From Siphonodentalium dalli (Eukaryota > Mollusca > Scaphopoda > Gadilida > Siphonodentaliidae): a stretch of DNA of 64,000 nt. The notes beneath the pieces are model-generated. The model saw nothing but the letters and a program-made list of their open reading frames with translations, did no database searches and had not been told where the DNA came from. The translations under genes were made by a program, and so were the position numbers. The stretch lies in NCBI GenBank assembly GCA_032622095.1, contig CP136063.1, positions 282,095,426 through 282,159,425 of the forward strand. The letters run 5' to 3'. Positions 20,398 to 31,394 of the stretch are shown one piece after another (the first letter of the stretch is position 1; each line of letters starts with the position of its first letter).

Positions 20398-20711
20398 TAT
20401 TCTCAAATGACTTCTCCCTGAAATAGGTTCCATATATTTCCCTCTGGGAACCTCATTCTCCCTTAAATAGGTTCCATATATCACCCTCTGGGAACATCAT
20501 TCTCCCTGAAATAGGTTCCATATATTACCCTCTGGGAACCTCATTCTCCCTGAAATAGGTTCCAACGCTATCCTGCATAGCGTCACCAAATTCACCCACA
20601 AATGCTTCTTTTGATGTCCAATTTCTAAATTTTCTTGCAAGCATGAAATACCTAAATTCACCCTCTGGGGACCTCATTCTGCAGATGTCAGACACACTAA
20701 ATTCAGGCTTG
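20398..20711. mobile_element. P5, rearranged P element with 45- to 60-bp tandem units
   Basis: Three to four units of ACCCTCTGGGAACCTCATTC, then TCCCTGAAATAGGTTCCATA, are followed by a P right end terminating TTCAGGCTTG. The amplification of a P-arm segment is unique to this copy. Confidence 0.65.
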
Positions 20712-20798
20712 GGTCAATACAGGCTCCAAGAAACTTCGAAAAATTATTTATTTTCCCAGCTCAAATGAATAAATGCTAAAGTTTCACATTTATATTCA

Positions 20799-21179
20799 TT
20801 AAAGTGATGTGAAACACTCCGGTAGGGTGATCAAATTGAAATGTAGAATAATCTTGCTCAAAGTAGTAATTTTTACAAATATTTTACCAAATTGACAACA
20901 AACACCGCCATTCTTATATATTAATTAAATACAGTGACTCTCGTTGGCGAAATCGTTTTCGTTAGCTTATCGCAGATCGTTGCATCCCGAATCGAGAAGT
21001 AAATATTTACAATTGCGCGTAGTTCAGACGATGTTTTCTATGGAGTGGTAAGGTCGATTTGTTTGAAATTTCGGCGATGTTACTAGATTGCTATATTCTT
21101 CCAGTTGGGATAGTGCCTGATTACTAACTTAACTAGTTTCACACACCCGAATAAGTACATAGTATGTCTTTAAAACACT
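20799..21179 (+). repeat. L1 repeat family, copy 1 (not LINE-1)
   Basis: It matches 62765-63141 (same strand) and 40930-41231 (inverted) along most of its length: TTAAAGTGATGTGAAACACTC, ACAGTGACTCTCGTTGGC, GATGTTTTCTATGGAG, ATATGTCTTTAAAACA. The interior has no frame. It is a dispersed non-autonomous element of unknown class. Confidence 0.7.
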
Positions 21180-21189
21180 GAGTGACAGA

Positions 21190-21302
21190 GTGTGTTAATG
21201 GCTTTGTTGATGCGGCACGGGTATCAGCACAGAAAGATAGAGTGAGAGGTCTATCCTTCTGCGATGGCACAAGTGCCATATCAACAAACCCATAAACACA
21301 TG
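21190..21302. repeat. H family hairpin, copy 1
   Basis: The arms TGTGTTAATGGCTTTGTTGAT and TATCAACAAACCCATAAACAC form a stem with a roughly 65-nt loop. A second copy sits at 50613-50736 with clearly different loop sequence but conserved arms. Confidence 0.7.
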
Positions 21303-21379
21303 TGTTGTTCTGTGTTTATTACACATCACTTTTATTTAGCCACGTATAGAGCTTGTTTTTTTCATGTATGATGATGCTT

Positions 21380-21750
21380 TTATTTTATAGTTCTTGTTTC
21401 ATGGTTGAGTCGAACATCATATACGCCATTTGACGTCAACGAGATGCATATGGCATTTACATTCCATATGGAATTGTAAATAGTTCTAGGAACAAGCATG
21501 TAATAAACATGAAGAAGGGATATCTTCATCTTCTCTAAATTGGGCACAATTCCATATTTTGGGAACACGCTTTTCCGCTTGTATTTGGGTGTCTTCAAAT
21601 CGTTTTTCAATTTTTTTTTTACGTAATTAAAAAACAAATATATATTTAGTAATAGTTCAATCTGTAATAGAGAAAGTAAACAATAATTTACTGTTGCCTG
21701 ATCGCACAAAACAGTCTTCTGGCATCATCAGGGTGGGTATAATGCAGCTA
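21380..21750. other. Gene-free stretch
   Basis: A 109-codon minus-strand frame spans 21380-21709 but has no recognisable domain, a lysine/tyrosine-rich AT-driven composition and no splice context. It is not annotated as a gene. Confidence 0.4.
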
Positions 21751-21754
21751 TAAT

Positions 21755-21985
21755 GCACAGTGGATTCCGATGATAATGATGATTGTGAATACATCTTTGG
21801 AATTTACACCCATGTTCTGCATTGTTAGATGGAGAGAGAGCATTCACACCTGAGAGATATATTGCTACTCATAAGAGCTGGCAGGCAAACAACTTTTTAT
21901 CTTGACTGAGAATGTTATTGATATCATTGATTTAGTAGTGTTGCAATCACAGGAATATGTAACATGGAAGGTATGGCATGTCAGC
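21755..21985 (+). repeat. Dispersed repeat, copy 1 of 2
   Basis: It aligns with 25522-25710: GATGATTGTGAATACATCTTTG, AATGTTATTGATATCATTGA and GGTATGGCATGTCAGC occur in the same order. The family is unknown. Confidence 0.65.
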
Positions 21986-22227
21986 TGTATCTTAATCTCA
22001 TGGCTGCTATGTGTACTGAGTTCCGATGTAAAATGTCATGCTTTGTGCTAAATGTCCATACTAAGTACAGACCCAGTTCAGCACACTAGTCACTCATTAT
22101 TCGTAACTTAAACTTGAATTTAGTGCATCAGAACTATTGGTTCCGACTTACATTTTTACACTGGAAAATGGCCAGAACATCAATGGCCCACGCCCAACGT
22201 CATGGTGCCATTCAGCAGTGATATTAA

Positions 22228-22454
22228 CCCTTTGAGTTCCAGGGGCCGATCTCATCGGCCCTATACCTACAAAATAAGTCTGTTAATTTAAAGAATATAA
22301 GAATAAATTATTAAAATTGTAAAAAAAAAAAAAATAGGCCAATGCATTCTCTTATATATGCAAGGCGACCTATGGTCGACTCACATATATCAGAGAATGC
22401 ATTGGCACAGGGTATATGGGTTGATACAAAAAATCGGACCTGGCACTCAAAGGG
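22228..22454 (-). mobile_element. B3, piggyBac-like MITE (inverted)
   Basis: TTAA is present at 22224-22227 and 22455-22458. Ends, hairpin and the GGCCGATCTCATCGGCC palindrome match the other B copies. Confidence 0.9.
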
Positions 22455-22557
22455 TTAATGTTAAAATTGGGAGGTGGCTATAGATCACTTGAAGATCTAT
22501 GTTTTGTTGGGAGGGGGTCAGTATCTTTCAAAATCCGACGAAATTATACCCCATTTT

Positions 22558-22630
22558 TATGTTTACCCATACCATAGTATGGTAAACATAGTGTCGTTGC
22601 CCGGATTGACCACTCGTCGTTAGTCCGTCC

Positions 22631-22692
<62 letters not shown>

Positions 22693-23278
22693 AGACACTT
22701 TACGCATGGTGCGATAACTGAAATATTTTCTATCTGATCAGAACCAAATTTTTTATATGAATTTCTCAGCACCAAATACAGATCGAGTTCGAATATGGGT
22801 TTGATCCAAGTTTTTTTAACTGAGTTATGGCCCTTTTTCTACTTAGAATTCATGCATGCTGCCATAACTCTAAAAAAAATTATCTGACCATAACCAAATT
22901 TGGTATGTGAGTTGCTGAGCCAAAAATACATATCGAGTTCGAATATGGGTTTGATATGATATTTTTTAATGGAGTTATGGCCCTTTGACTTATAATTCAT
23001 GAATGCTTCGATAAATCTACAATTTTTTCACTGATAGGAACCAAATTTTATATGTGAGTTTCTCAACTCAAAATACAGATCAAGTTTGAATATGGGTTTG
23101 ATCCAGTACTTTTTAATGGGGTTATGGCCCTTTGATTATTTTATTGATGGCTAAAATATATCAAAGATACACAGGTGGCACTGTCTAGATAATATCTAAT
23201 AAATCAGTTTCACAATGCTATGCAGACACAGAGATAGCATATCCAGTTACAATGCCATGAAGTTCTCTGTCTCTTGTT
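22558..23278 (+). mobile_element. K2, hairpin/GTCC/modular-core element
   Basis: The 5' hairpin is GTTTACCCATACCATAGTATGGTAAAC-like (near-perfect). It is followed by GTCCGTCC and a (GTCT)n microsatellite (about 22625-22692). Three core modules of about 115-130 bp each carry CTGATC-GAACCAAATTT, ATACAGATCGAGTTCGAATA and GAGTTATGGCCC. The element ends CTCTTGTT at 23271-23278. Confidence 0.7.
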
Positions 23279-24915
23279 AACTAAGAATTGAACAGATTTG
23301 AGATTTGCTTAAAATATATAACTGTAGCAGCTTACAGCTCTGGTCTCAGTAATGGAGACTAGAGATAATCTCTATTATTGATAAAGAAATCTGATATTCA
23401 CTGCTGCACTTTAATAGGTATATGTTGTTTATTGCATTTCCATAGTGTGTTGAGAGTGACTTCTCAGGATTTATCAACTCCAACATACTAGTAGCTCCCT
23501 GGTCTTGCATGGATTTTGGGATTAAAATTAACCCATTCCATAGACAAATGATATCTGATAGGCAGATATTAAATTATATCTTTCACTTTGAGCCAGGTTC
23601 AGTAAGGATTTCTTAAAACATTAGAGGAATTGTCTTATTTTGAAATTCCCTCTATTGCATTTGGGGTGCAGGATAATAATAATGTTGCTTGTATTCTTGA
23701 GACTGACTTATTGTGTGGGCTTCTAAATCCATATACATGCATTTATAGACTATTTTGATCAGTTCATTAGTGTGATTAAGATAAACTCCTTGCTATCTCA
23801 TTTAATAACTCAAATATTTGTCATTGATTATATTATATTTCAAGTCTTAGTTTATGATAACAGACCCCTAACCTGTATAGAGAGGGTCATTTGGTTTAAT
23901 TGCTTTAAAATATTAACAAAATTAACACACCCATTCCATAGACACACAGTATGCTATCCAATGTAATGAATTTAATATCTTCAATCTCATATCCCACCTC
24001 TAGTTATCTCATAATTATGCATTAAAGTATGTTATATCCAATCATTATCAATCATATTTTACTAAAAAAAAATAATATCTTTAACTATTATGTACGGTTC
24101 TTCTGTCTGACCATTGTCTGAGCTCTATAAGACTATATATCTATTTTAAACTGACTTAATGGATTGGAATCAAATGCCATATCCATGTTCATATGGAAGG
24201 TGCCCAATAAGGCTTATGCCACTTGTGAACTTAAAGGTACTCAAACAATTTGATGGTCCCCATATCATCAGATTCCAACAACAATTCCGCTTCAGTTATC
24301 AGAATTGATTAATTGCCCAAAAATAATGCTAACCACAGTCCACTATAGTATAAAATTGCCCAAAACCTGTTATTTATCAACATTTGTACAATGAAATTTT
24401 GCTGCTTTGTCATATATCTGACACAAAAAAGCCACTTGATTATAGAGTTATCCATTTTCATCGACTTTCATACGGCCACTAAATATTCCAGGTGGTTAAA
24501 GATAATGGATTTAGAAAATTGATATCTGCTTACTCTGAATTTGATGAATGGGTTCCTCGATTTGAATAAAATATTTGTTACCCCTGAAGCCAAATAAATA
24601 GTAACTGAGGGGTGCTTAATCGGATCGAGTAGCTTTAATAGTAAGGTGTGAATTGTTGAAAAGGTTGGTGTAAGGATTTATGAAAATAGCTAATCGTTAT
24701 CGCCAAGGTATGGGTTAAACATCTGCCGATCGTGATCGGCCTCTCGTTTCAAAAAGGGAAACACAACAAATTTTATAATACAGAATACAGGCAACAAATT
24801 AAAAATTCATTATACTCATCCCAATCTAGGAGACACCCTTTTAGAGTTTTTATCAGTGAACGATATTTATTACTGATAATTCATTCGTAACCTGTTGTTA
24901 TACATCTGTTTTTTT
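23279..24915. other. Gene-free stretch, nothing recognised
   Basis: This is AT-rich, apparently unique sequence. No terminal repeats, arrays or exon-like segments with both splice signals and coding character were found. Confidence 0.5.
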
Positions 24916-25245
24916 TTAAATTATGGATGTGTTATATTATTGGTCTCTGTGTCTGTCCATTCACTTTTGATTTCCAGTTGATAACTTTAGATAATAAACT
25001 CAACTGAATGGAATTAAATTTGGTTTGTGGGTTTACTAGCACAAAATACAGGTCAAGTTAGAATTTGGGTTCCGCCCGCCAATTTTCACCAGAGTTATTG
25101 TCCTTTTTTTTGGAATTAGCACTCATTTTTTTTAGAATTAGCGCTCATTTTTGTTTCCGAATGATAATTTTAGAAAAGTCTGAACTGAAAAGAATTAAAT
25201 TTGGAATGTGAGTTTAATTCTCAGAACGAGTCGGATAAACTCTTA
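24916..25245 (+). mobile_element. K3, decayed K-type core modules
   Basis: Two modules with GATAACTTTAGATAATAAAC, AAATTTGG-TTGTGGGTTTA, AGGTCAAGTTAGAATTTGGG and CCGCCCGCCAATTTTCACC closely resemble K4 cores. The hairpin and the CTCTTGTT end are not recognised. Confidence 0.55.
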
Positions 25246-25521
25246 GTTCTGGCGTTATATAGACTAGTAAATTATTAAACACGTACATGGACTGCGGCAA
25301 ATGAAATAATTGACACATATGTGTCAAATAATCTCATTACAATGTCACAGTCATACTCGAGGTCAATAAGATACTTGAGGTCAATAAGGTAAACATCTAG
25401 AATCTATTTAAATGAGGACTGTGAGTTGGCTGTTAAAGGAGACTGGGAGAGGGTCCACCTTCATTTGAATTTTCCACTGCTACTATACAACGCACATTCC
25501 CCTCCCAAGGTGTTGGAGTAC

Positions 25522-25710
25522 TGATGATTGTGAATACATCTTTGATTTCACACACACCACTGCATTGTTAACTCGGAGAAACTGCATTTATCTGGCAGGG
25601 GAACAAATAACTTGTCTTAATAATGTTATTGATATCATTGATTTCATAGCTTAGCAACTGTAGAAATATGTAAGATAAGATGAAAGATATGGCATGTCAG
25701 CCTTGTCCCA
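25522..25710 (+). repeat. Dispersed repeat, copy 2 of 2
   Basis: This is the partner of 21755-21985, shorter by internal deletions. Confidence 0.6.
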
Positions 25711-26868
25711 AAACAAGACTAGCTCACTAGATGCAGGGTTGTAAATTAATGGGGTATTGCGGAGTGTGACACCCCCCCTACTCCAGGTAGTACGTCCAAC
25801 AGGGCAGTTGTCGGGCAAATACATTTTAACTTTTGGTCATATGAAGATTTTGTTGCAACTATTGCCAAGATATATTGCCCAACATAATTGTAAAATAGTA
25901 AACGTAAACCAAAGTGCTGAATAAAGTCGTAAATAGTATTCATAAATTTATAGCACCCATTGGAAAACAGTAAATTATATCTATATGTGTTGTCCAGTTC
26001 TAATTTTTGCTCATTTGTATTGTATAATGAAATCTATACTATACATATTACTCTGACGCTTTCAATTTACTGAAGATTATGCAGAGGTTCAGGTACTATC
26101 ATGGCCGAGTATCTTTATTAAATTATAACCCTGTGTTGACTCCAGTAGTTATCTTTAAACTGCACATACCCTGGCGTGAACACGGGTCAGCCATTAATGT
26201 CTGCGGTCTATCGGGCAGCATATTGCACCCACGACAACATACCTAGACAAACGTTGTGGTGGGGGGGGGGGGGGGGGGGGGGGGGGGTTGGCATTTTGCA
26301 TTCAGATCTTTATTTAATGATCTCGAATGAGACTTTTCAGCCTGACAAACTTGGTATCTGACCGAGTTCTGAGTTTCGTCAGAATACCCTGACCAGGTTT
26401 CAATCCCCAGTCCACTAACACGAGAGACCAGTTCGCCACCTCTCGGCTACCGGCTTACTGCCCTACACCACTACAACTAATGATCAGAAACTATAGATTT
26501 GGTGTAAATTCCAAGGATGCCCACTGTGAATTATTCTGAACCAGTGAGTACACTATGGCCATGATGGTGAAGAGGCTGAGAGAACGTCTCACAGAATATC
26601 ACCAGTTTAGGCCTGCTATCCGGTCTTTGATATTTGTCTTTGAATTAGTATTTCTTGAATTATATATGACATCGGGGCAATTTGGCGAGAATGTCAGGCA
26701 AGAGATACGTTCCACACCGGGGCCCTAATATTTTGGGAAAGGAAAGTTACGGACCTTACTAGATGGTCTTTGTTTTGTATGATTTGGGGGGGGGGGGGCA
26801 TGTCAGCCAAGTTTGAATTGGAGTCAAGTTTGACCATCTCTGATAGAGTTCAGCCCCTTTTTATACGC
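25711..26868. other. Gene-free stretch with poly-G runs
   Basis: A run of about 26 G lies at 26261-26287 and a shorter G run near 26787-26797. Such runs can form quadruplexes and are also prone to assembly error. A 57-codon ATG frame at about 26554 was considered and left out. Confidence 0.5.
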
Positions 26869-26870
26869 CC

Positions 26871-27810
26871 TTTTGAAAAAAAGGCCGTATTATAGTATTG
26901 GTCTGTCCGTCCGGGCGGGCGTCCGTCCGTCCGTTAACCTGTTGTCCGGATGATAACTTTAGTTAGAGTGAACCAAAATTAGTAAAATTTGGTATGTGGG
27001 TTTATTAGCCGAAAAGTAAGTTCAAGTTCGAATTTGGGTTCCGCCCGCCAATTTTCACCGGAGTTATGCCCCTTATTTAACGTTTTTTGACTTAGAAAAT
27101 CCTTGAAATTTGTTGTCCGGATGATAACTTTAGTATAGTTTATCGGAATGAATCCAAATTTGGTATATTACTTTCTCCCACCAAAACACAGGTCAAGTTC
27201 GAACTTGGGTTCTGTCTGACCATTTTTGGAAAAGTTATGCCCCTTTTTCGACTCAGAAAATTCAGTTTTTCTTATGTTTTTTGGTTTCCGGATGATAACT
27301 CGATTTTGGAATGTTTATACGCAAAACCCGTTTTTGTGTGGATTACATATATCGAAATACAGCTCAAGTCCGAATTTCGTTTTAATCCGATAATTTTTGC
27401 GAGAGTTATGGCCTCTTTTTTGACGTAATTTGACTTAGAAAATCCCTGAAATTTGTTGTCCGGATGATAACTTTAGTTAGAGTGAACCGATTTCAATCAA
27501 ATTTGGTATGTGGGTTTATTAGGAGAAAAGACAGCTCAAGTTCGAATTTGGGTTCCGTCCGCCAATTTTCACCGGAGTTATGCCCCTTATTTGACGTAAT
27601 AATCCCTGAAATTTGTTGTCCGGATGATAACTTTACTAGAGCTTATTGGATTCAATGATAATTTGGTATATTACTTTCTCCCACCAAAACACAGGTCAAG
27701 TTCAAATTTGAGTTCCGTCTGCCAATTTTTACTAGAGTTATGCCCCTTTTTTACCAGTTTCCGCCGACCCAAGAGAGGGCGTATATTGCACGCCCAGCGT
27801 AGCTCTTGTT
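26871..27810 (+). mobile_element. K4, longest K element
   Basis: The 5' hairpin is TACGCCCTTTT / AAAAGGCCGTA, followed by GTCCGTCCG repeats, then five to six core modules of about 165 bp with TTGTCCGGATGATAACTTTA, AAATTTGGTATGTGGG, TCAAGTTCGAATTTGGG, AATTTTCACCGGAGTTATG. Two module types alternate. Near the 3' end AGAGGGCGTATATTGCACGC echoes the hairpin, and the element stops at CTCTTGTT. Short frames here are by-products. Confidence 0.72.
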
Positions 27811-27820
27811 CACTATTTAA

Positions 27821-28212
27821 CCCTTTCCCCAACAAACCGGCCAAAACCGGCCAAATAAAGCTTCAACAGCCTAAAATATCTTCGGTCTGTCTCAATAGAA
27901 CCATACAAATATGGATATCATTGGAACCAGCTCCTTGACCACATTGTGATAGTTACAGTTATGCCCTGTGCCAATGCATTCTCTTATATATGCGAGTCGA
28001 CCATAGGTCGCCTCGCATATATAAGAGAATGCATTGGCCTAAAAAAAATCTTTTTTTAACACTTTTTACCATTTTTTCTTACATTCTTTAACAATTTTAT
28101 AATTTTTAATGTGTTAAGCCAATGCATTCTCTTATATATGCGAGGCGACCTATGGTCGACTCGCATATATAAGAGAATGCATTGGCACAGGGCCCTTCTG
28201 TTGGGTAAAGGG
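27821..28212 (+). mobile_element. A2, reference A element (392 bp)
   Basis: TTAA is present at 27817-27820 and 28213-28216. Two hairpins (27970-28038 and 28118-28186) are exact reverse complements of each other. The ends are CCCTTTCCCCAAC and GTTGGGTAAAGGG. The right TTAA is shared with D1. Confidence 0.92.
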
Positions 28213-28216
28213 TTAA

Positions 28217-28394
28217 CCCTTTCCGTGCTAATTACTCATTGACTAGTAGATCCCTTAGGAGTTGTGTAGATAATAATAAAGTTCAACAAACAACCATAGG
28301 CCATTTGTTGAACTCCACATGAATAATATTTGAATAATTATTCCAGTGTATATGTTTATGACTGAGTGGGAGAATCTGTTTAGCAAAGATAGGG
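28217..28394 (+). mobile_element. D1, TTAA-type MITE
   Basis: It shares its left TTAA with A2; the right TTAA is at 28395-28398. The ends are CCCTTTCCGTGCTAA and TTAGCAAAGATAGGG. A GTTCAACAAACAACC / GGCCATTTGTTGAAC inverted pair lies inside. Confidence 0.8.
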
Positions 28395-28425
28395 TTAAAC
28401 ATGCTTGCACTGTAAGTTCAATTAA

Positions 28426-28669
28426 CCCTTTGAGTGCCAGGTCGATTTTTGTATCAACCCATATACCCTGTGCCAATGCATTCTCTTATATATGCGAGTC
28501 GACCATAGGTCGCCTCGCATATATAAGAGAATGCATTGGCTTAAATTATTATTTTATTTTTTTTATTTTTTTACAATTTTTTACAATTTTAATATATTTT
28601 ATTATATTCTTTAACAGACTTATTGTGTAGGTTTAGGGCCGATAATATCGGCCCCTGGCACTCAAAGGG
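28426..28669 (+). mobile_element. B4, piggyBac-like MITE
   Basis: TTAA is present at 28422-28425 and 28670-28673. It has one hairpin at about 28473-28541, a T-rich right half and GGGCCGATAATATCGGCCC. Confidence 0.92.
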
Positions 28670-28673
28670 TTAA

Positions 28674-29030
28674 ACACACTTGAATGTGAGTGGATAAAAT
28701 ATAAGGCATTTAGACTAAGTGACCTGTCTAGTCATTTCCGACATGCTTCTATGTCATAATTAACCGGCATCAGTTAATTAACTCTCCCACCACTTATGTT
28801 GAATAATCAGAGGATGAACTCTGGTTTAATTCCTGGCAGTACTCTCAATGCTCCGAACCTGGCAGTGGAATAAGTATCCAGGATGATTATTAAGCAGGGG
28901 GTTTATGTCAGGGGATTAGGAGGTTTATCATCACAAACAAAATTTTGTGGATGTATATCCCAGGATTCCCTGGTAAATTATCACTTTGAAGCTGATCTAG
29001 AATTTTGTGTTATACACTGTCTCACTCTAT
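28674..29030. other. Gene-free stretch, nothing recognised
   Basis: No repeat ends or exon signals were recognised between B4 and E2. Confidence 0.4.
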
Positions 29031-29036
29031 CATTAA

Positions 29037-29817
29037 CCTCTTCACTGCTAATTGATGTTATGACGTCGTGTACTCAAGCCTGCAAATAGCGTGTCATTTG
29101 CAGAATGAGGTCCCCAGAGGGTGAATTTAGTGATGCTATCCCGCACAGCGGGCTAGCATCACCAAATTTACCCTCTGGAGACCTCATTCTGCTCAGGATT
29201 CATCTTCTGGGAAGATTCTATTGTATCCAATTAAGATTGTGTTTAGTTACATTTCCCTTCTAGGAAGTTTCTATATCCCCTAATTTGCAGAAGATAAAAT
29301 TCATAATTGAGGTGCCCAATGGGTGAACATCACCAACTTCAACTGGGGAACTTCAATCTGATCCTAGGTCTGCCATATCAGTTGAGGTCCTAAGCAGAAT
29401 GAGGTCCCCAGAGGGTGAATTTAGTGATGCTAGCCCGCTATGCGGGATAGCTTCACTAAATTCACCCTCTGGGTACCTCATTCTGAAATGACAGACACGC
29501 TATTTGCAGGCTTGCGTGTACTGGGCTAATGATGTTATTGCCATTTTCCAGTGGAAAAATATAACGGGAATATCACAAGAACCATAAACCTCAGACTCAG
29601 TTGCAAGACTATTATCGTTCACAATCATGGAACATCATACACTGTTTGAAACTTCAAGATACAGTTATTCCGATGCACCAATCTCTGAGTTCCAGTTATG
29701 CATAATGGGCTACACTGCTGGTGTGCTGAAGTAGGTCCATAGGTACTACGGACCATATAGCACACGGCATGCACTTTTAAGTTCATATTAGTTACGGACG
29801 TCATAGCAGAGAAGAGG
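29037..29817 (+). mobile_element. E2, TTAA-type MITE split by P6
   Basis: TTAA is present at 29033-29036 and 29818-29821. The ends are CCTCTTCACTGCT and AGCAGAGAAGAGG. Outside P6 it aligns with E1 (TTATTGCCAT, TATAACGGGAATATCACAAG, CCGATGCACCAAT, TACGGACCATATAGCAC). Confidence 0.88.
29075..29514. mobile_element. P6, complete hAT-like P element (440 bp)
   Basis: Perfect inverted ends start CAAGCCTGCAAATAGCGTG, with a perfect 8-bp duplication CGTGTACT (29067-29074, 29515-29522). E1 provides the unoccupied site with a single similar copy. Each arm contains its own palindrome around CCCGC-N4-GCGGG, and the 200-bp middle is non-coding. This is the reference copy for the family. Confidence 0.93.
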
Positions 29818-29828
29818 TTAACAGTTAA

Positions 29829-30395
29829 CCCTGTCTATACTAAATACTCATTGACGAGTAGTTCCCATAGGAAATGTTCAGACTGTCTACACTTTTGTTA
29901 TCTGCCATCTGCTTATTGTCGACCAAAATATTTTTGGGGGACTATTGAAATCATTGGTGTCCGTCCGTGCATCTGTCCATTCCAGATGGTGTCTGGATGA
30001 TTTAGTTTTAGTTATCTGTTTGTTTTCAAATTTGGTATCTAGATTTCACACATAAAAATTCAGGTCAAGTTCGAATTTGGGTTTGGTCTGGCCATTTTTT
30101 CCAGAGTTATGTCCTTGTTGACTTAAAATTTTCTGAATATTTTGGTTACCGGGCGATTACTTTAGTTTTAGTTATCTGATTTTTCAAATTTGGTATGTGG
30201 ATTACTCACATAAACATACAGGTCAAGTTTAAATTTAGGTTCAGCCCATCATTTTTAGCTCAAGTTTGAGGTATTGCCATGGGGTTGGCGTCCTTTGTCC
30301 ATCAACAATTACCCTGTATTTCATCGCTACCTGAAAGTATTATCTGAGCATTTCCTAAGGAACTACTTGTCAATGAGTATTTAGTATAGAAAGGG
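29829..30395 (+). mobile_element. D2, TTAA-type MITE containing K5
   Basis: TTAA is present at 29825-29828 and 30396-30399. The ends are CCCTGTCTATACTAAATAC and TATTTAGTATAGAAAGGG. The middle (about 29915-30325) is a K-type segment with GTCCGTCCGTGC, two AAATTTGGTAT modules and TTCGAATTTGGG, inserted into or captured by D. Confidence 0.8.
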
Positions 30396-30492
30396 TTAAT
30401 ACTGTACATATCATATAAAGGCATACTAAGAAGAATTACATGCATTGATTTGATATGTTAAATATTCATTCATGTTGTGGACATGATCTTAA

Positions 30493-30855
30493 CCCTTTAC
30501 CTAACAAACCGGCCAAAAACGGCCAAATAAAGCTGCAACAGCCTAAATTATCTTGGGTCTGTCTCAATAAAACCATACAAATATGGATATCATTGGAACC
30601 GGCTCATTGACCACATTGTGATGGTTACAGTTATGCCCTGTGCCAATGCATTCTCTTATATATGCGAGTCGACCATAGGTCGCCTCGCATATATAAGAGA
30701 ATGCATTGGCCTAAATTTGTTCTTAGATTCTTTAACAATTTTATAATTTTTAATGTGTTAAGCCAATGCATTCTCTTATATATGCGAGGCGACCTATGGT
30801 CGACTCGCATATATAAGAGAATGCATTAGCATAGGCCGTTCCGTTGGGTAAAGGG
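30493..30855 (+). mobile_element. A3, piggyBac-like MITE
   Basis: TTAA is present at 30489-30492 and 30856-30859. Both hairpins are retained; the spacer is shortened by about 30 bases. The right hairpin has one arm change (GCATTAGC). Confidence 0.9.
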
Positions 30856-30958
30856 TTAACTGATGTTCAACAACTAGGCTTGTGATGCTGTAAGTATGTT
30901 CACATACATGTAGCTGGTCATTTATTGCTGGCTATTTATTAGAGTTGTAGGATGAAAA

Positions 30959-31394
30959 TTCAAGCCTGAATTTAGTGTGTCTCACATTTGCAGAATGAGG
31001 CCCCCAGAGGGTAAATTTAGTGATGCTATCCCGCTAAGTGGGCTAGCATCACCAAGTTCACCCTCTGGGGACCTCATTCTGCTTGGCCTCATCTTCTAGG
31101 AAATGACTATAGTCTCAAATTAACATTGTTTTTAGTTATTTTTCCCTTGTCAGTTTCTGTATCCCCTAATTTGCAGAATATAAATTGCATAATCGGGTGT
31201 GACTATATGATGGGTGAATATCACAACTTCAACTGTGGAACTTCAATCTGATCCTAGGTCTCCCATAGCCTAAGCAAAATGAGGTCCCCAGAGGGTGAAT
31301 TTGGTGACGCAGCCCACTGTGCGGGATAGCGTCACTTAATTCACCCTCTGCGGACCTCATTCTGCAAATGTCAGACACACTAAATTCAGGCTTC
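30959..31394. mobile_element. P7, complete P element
   Basis: The ends are CAAGCCTGAATTTAGTGTG and CACTAAATTCAGGCTT. The flanks GATGAAAA (30951-30958) and GATGAAAT (31395-31402) give a 7/8 duplication. The middle matches P6. Confidence 0.85.

Noticed and set aside
26259-26287. Long G run as a quadruplex regulatory element
   Set aside because: A homopolymer of this kind is also a common sequencing or assembly artefact, and nothing nearby suggests a promoter.
26390-26412. GGTTTCAATCCCC, resembling a tRNA B box
   Set aside because: No A box at the right distance and no cloverleaf could be drawn, so neither a tRNA nor a tRNA-derived SINE is supported.
26554-26727. 57-codon ATG frame (begins MAMMVKRLRERL)
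   Set aside because: It shows some coding-like character, but there are no splice signals, homology or neighbours to support it.
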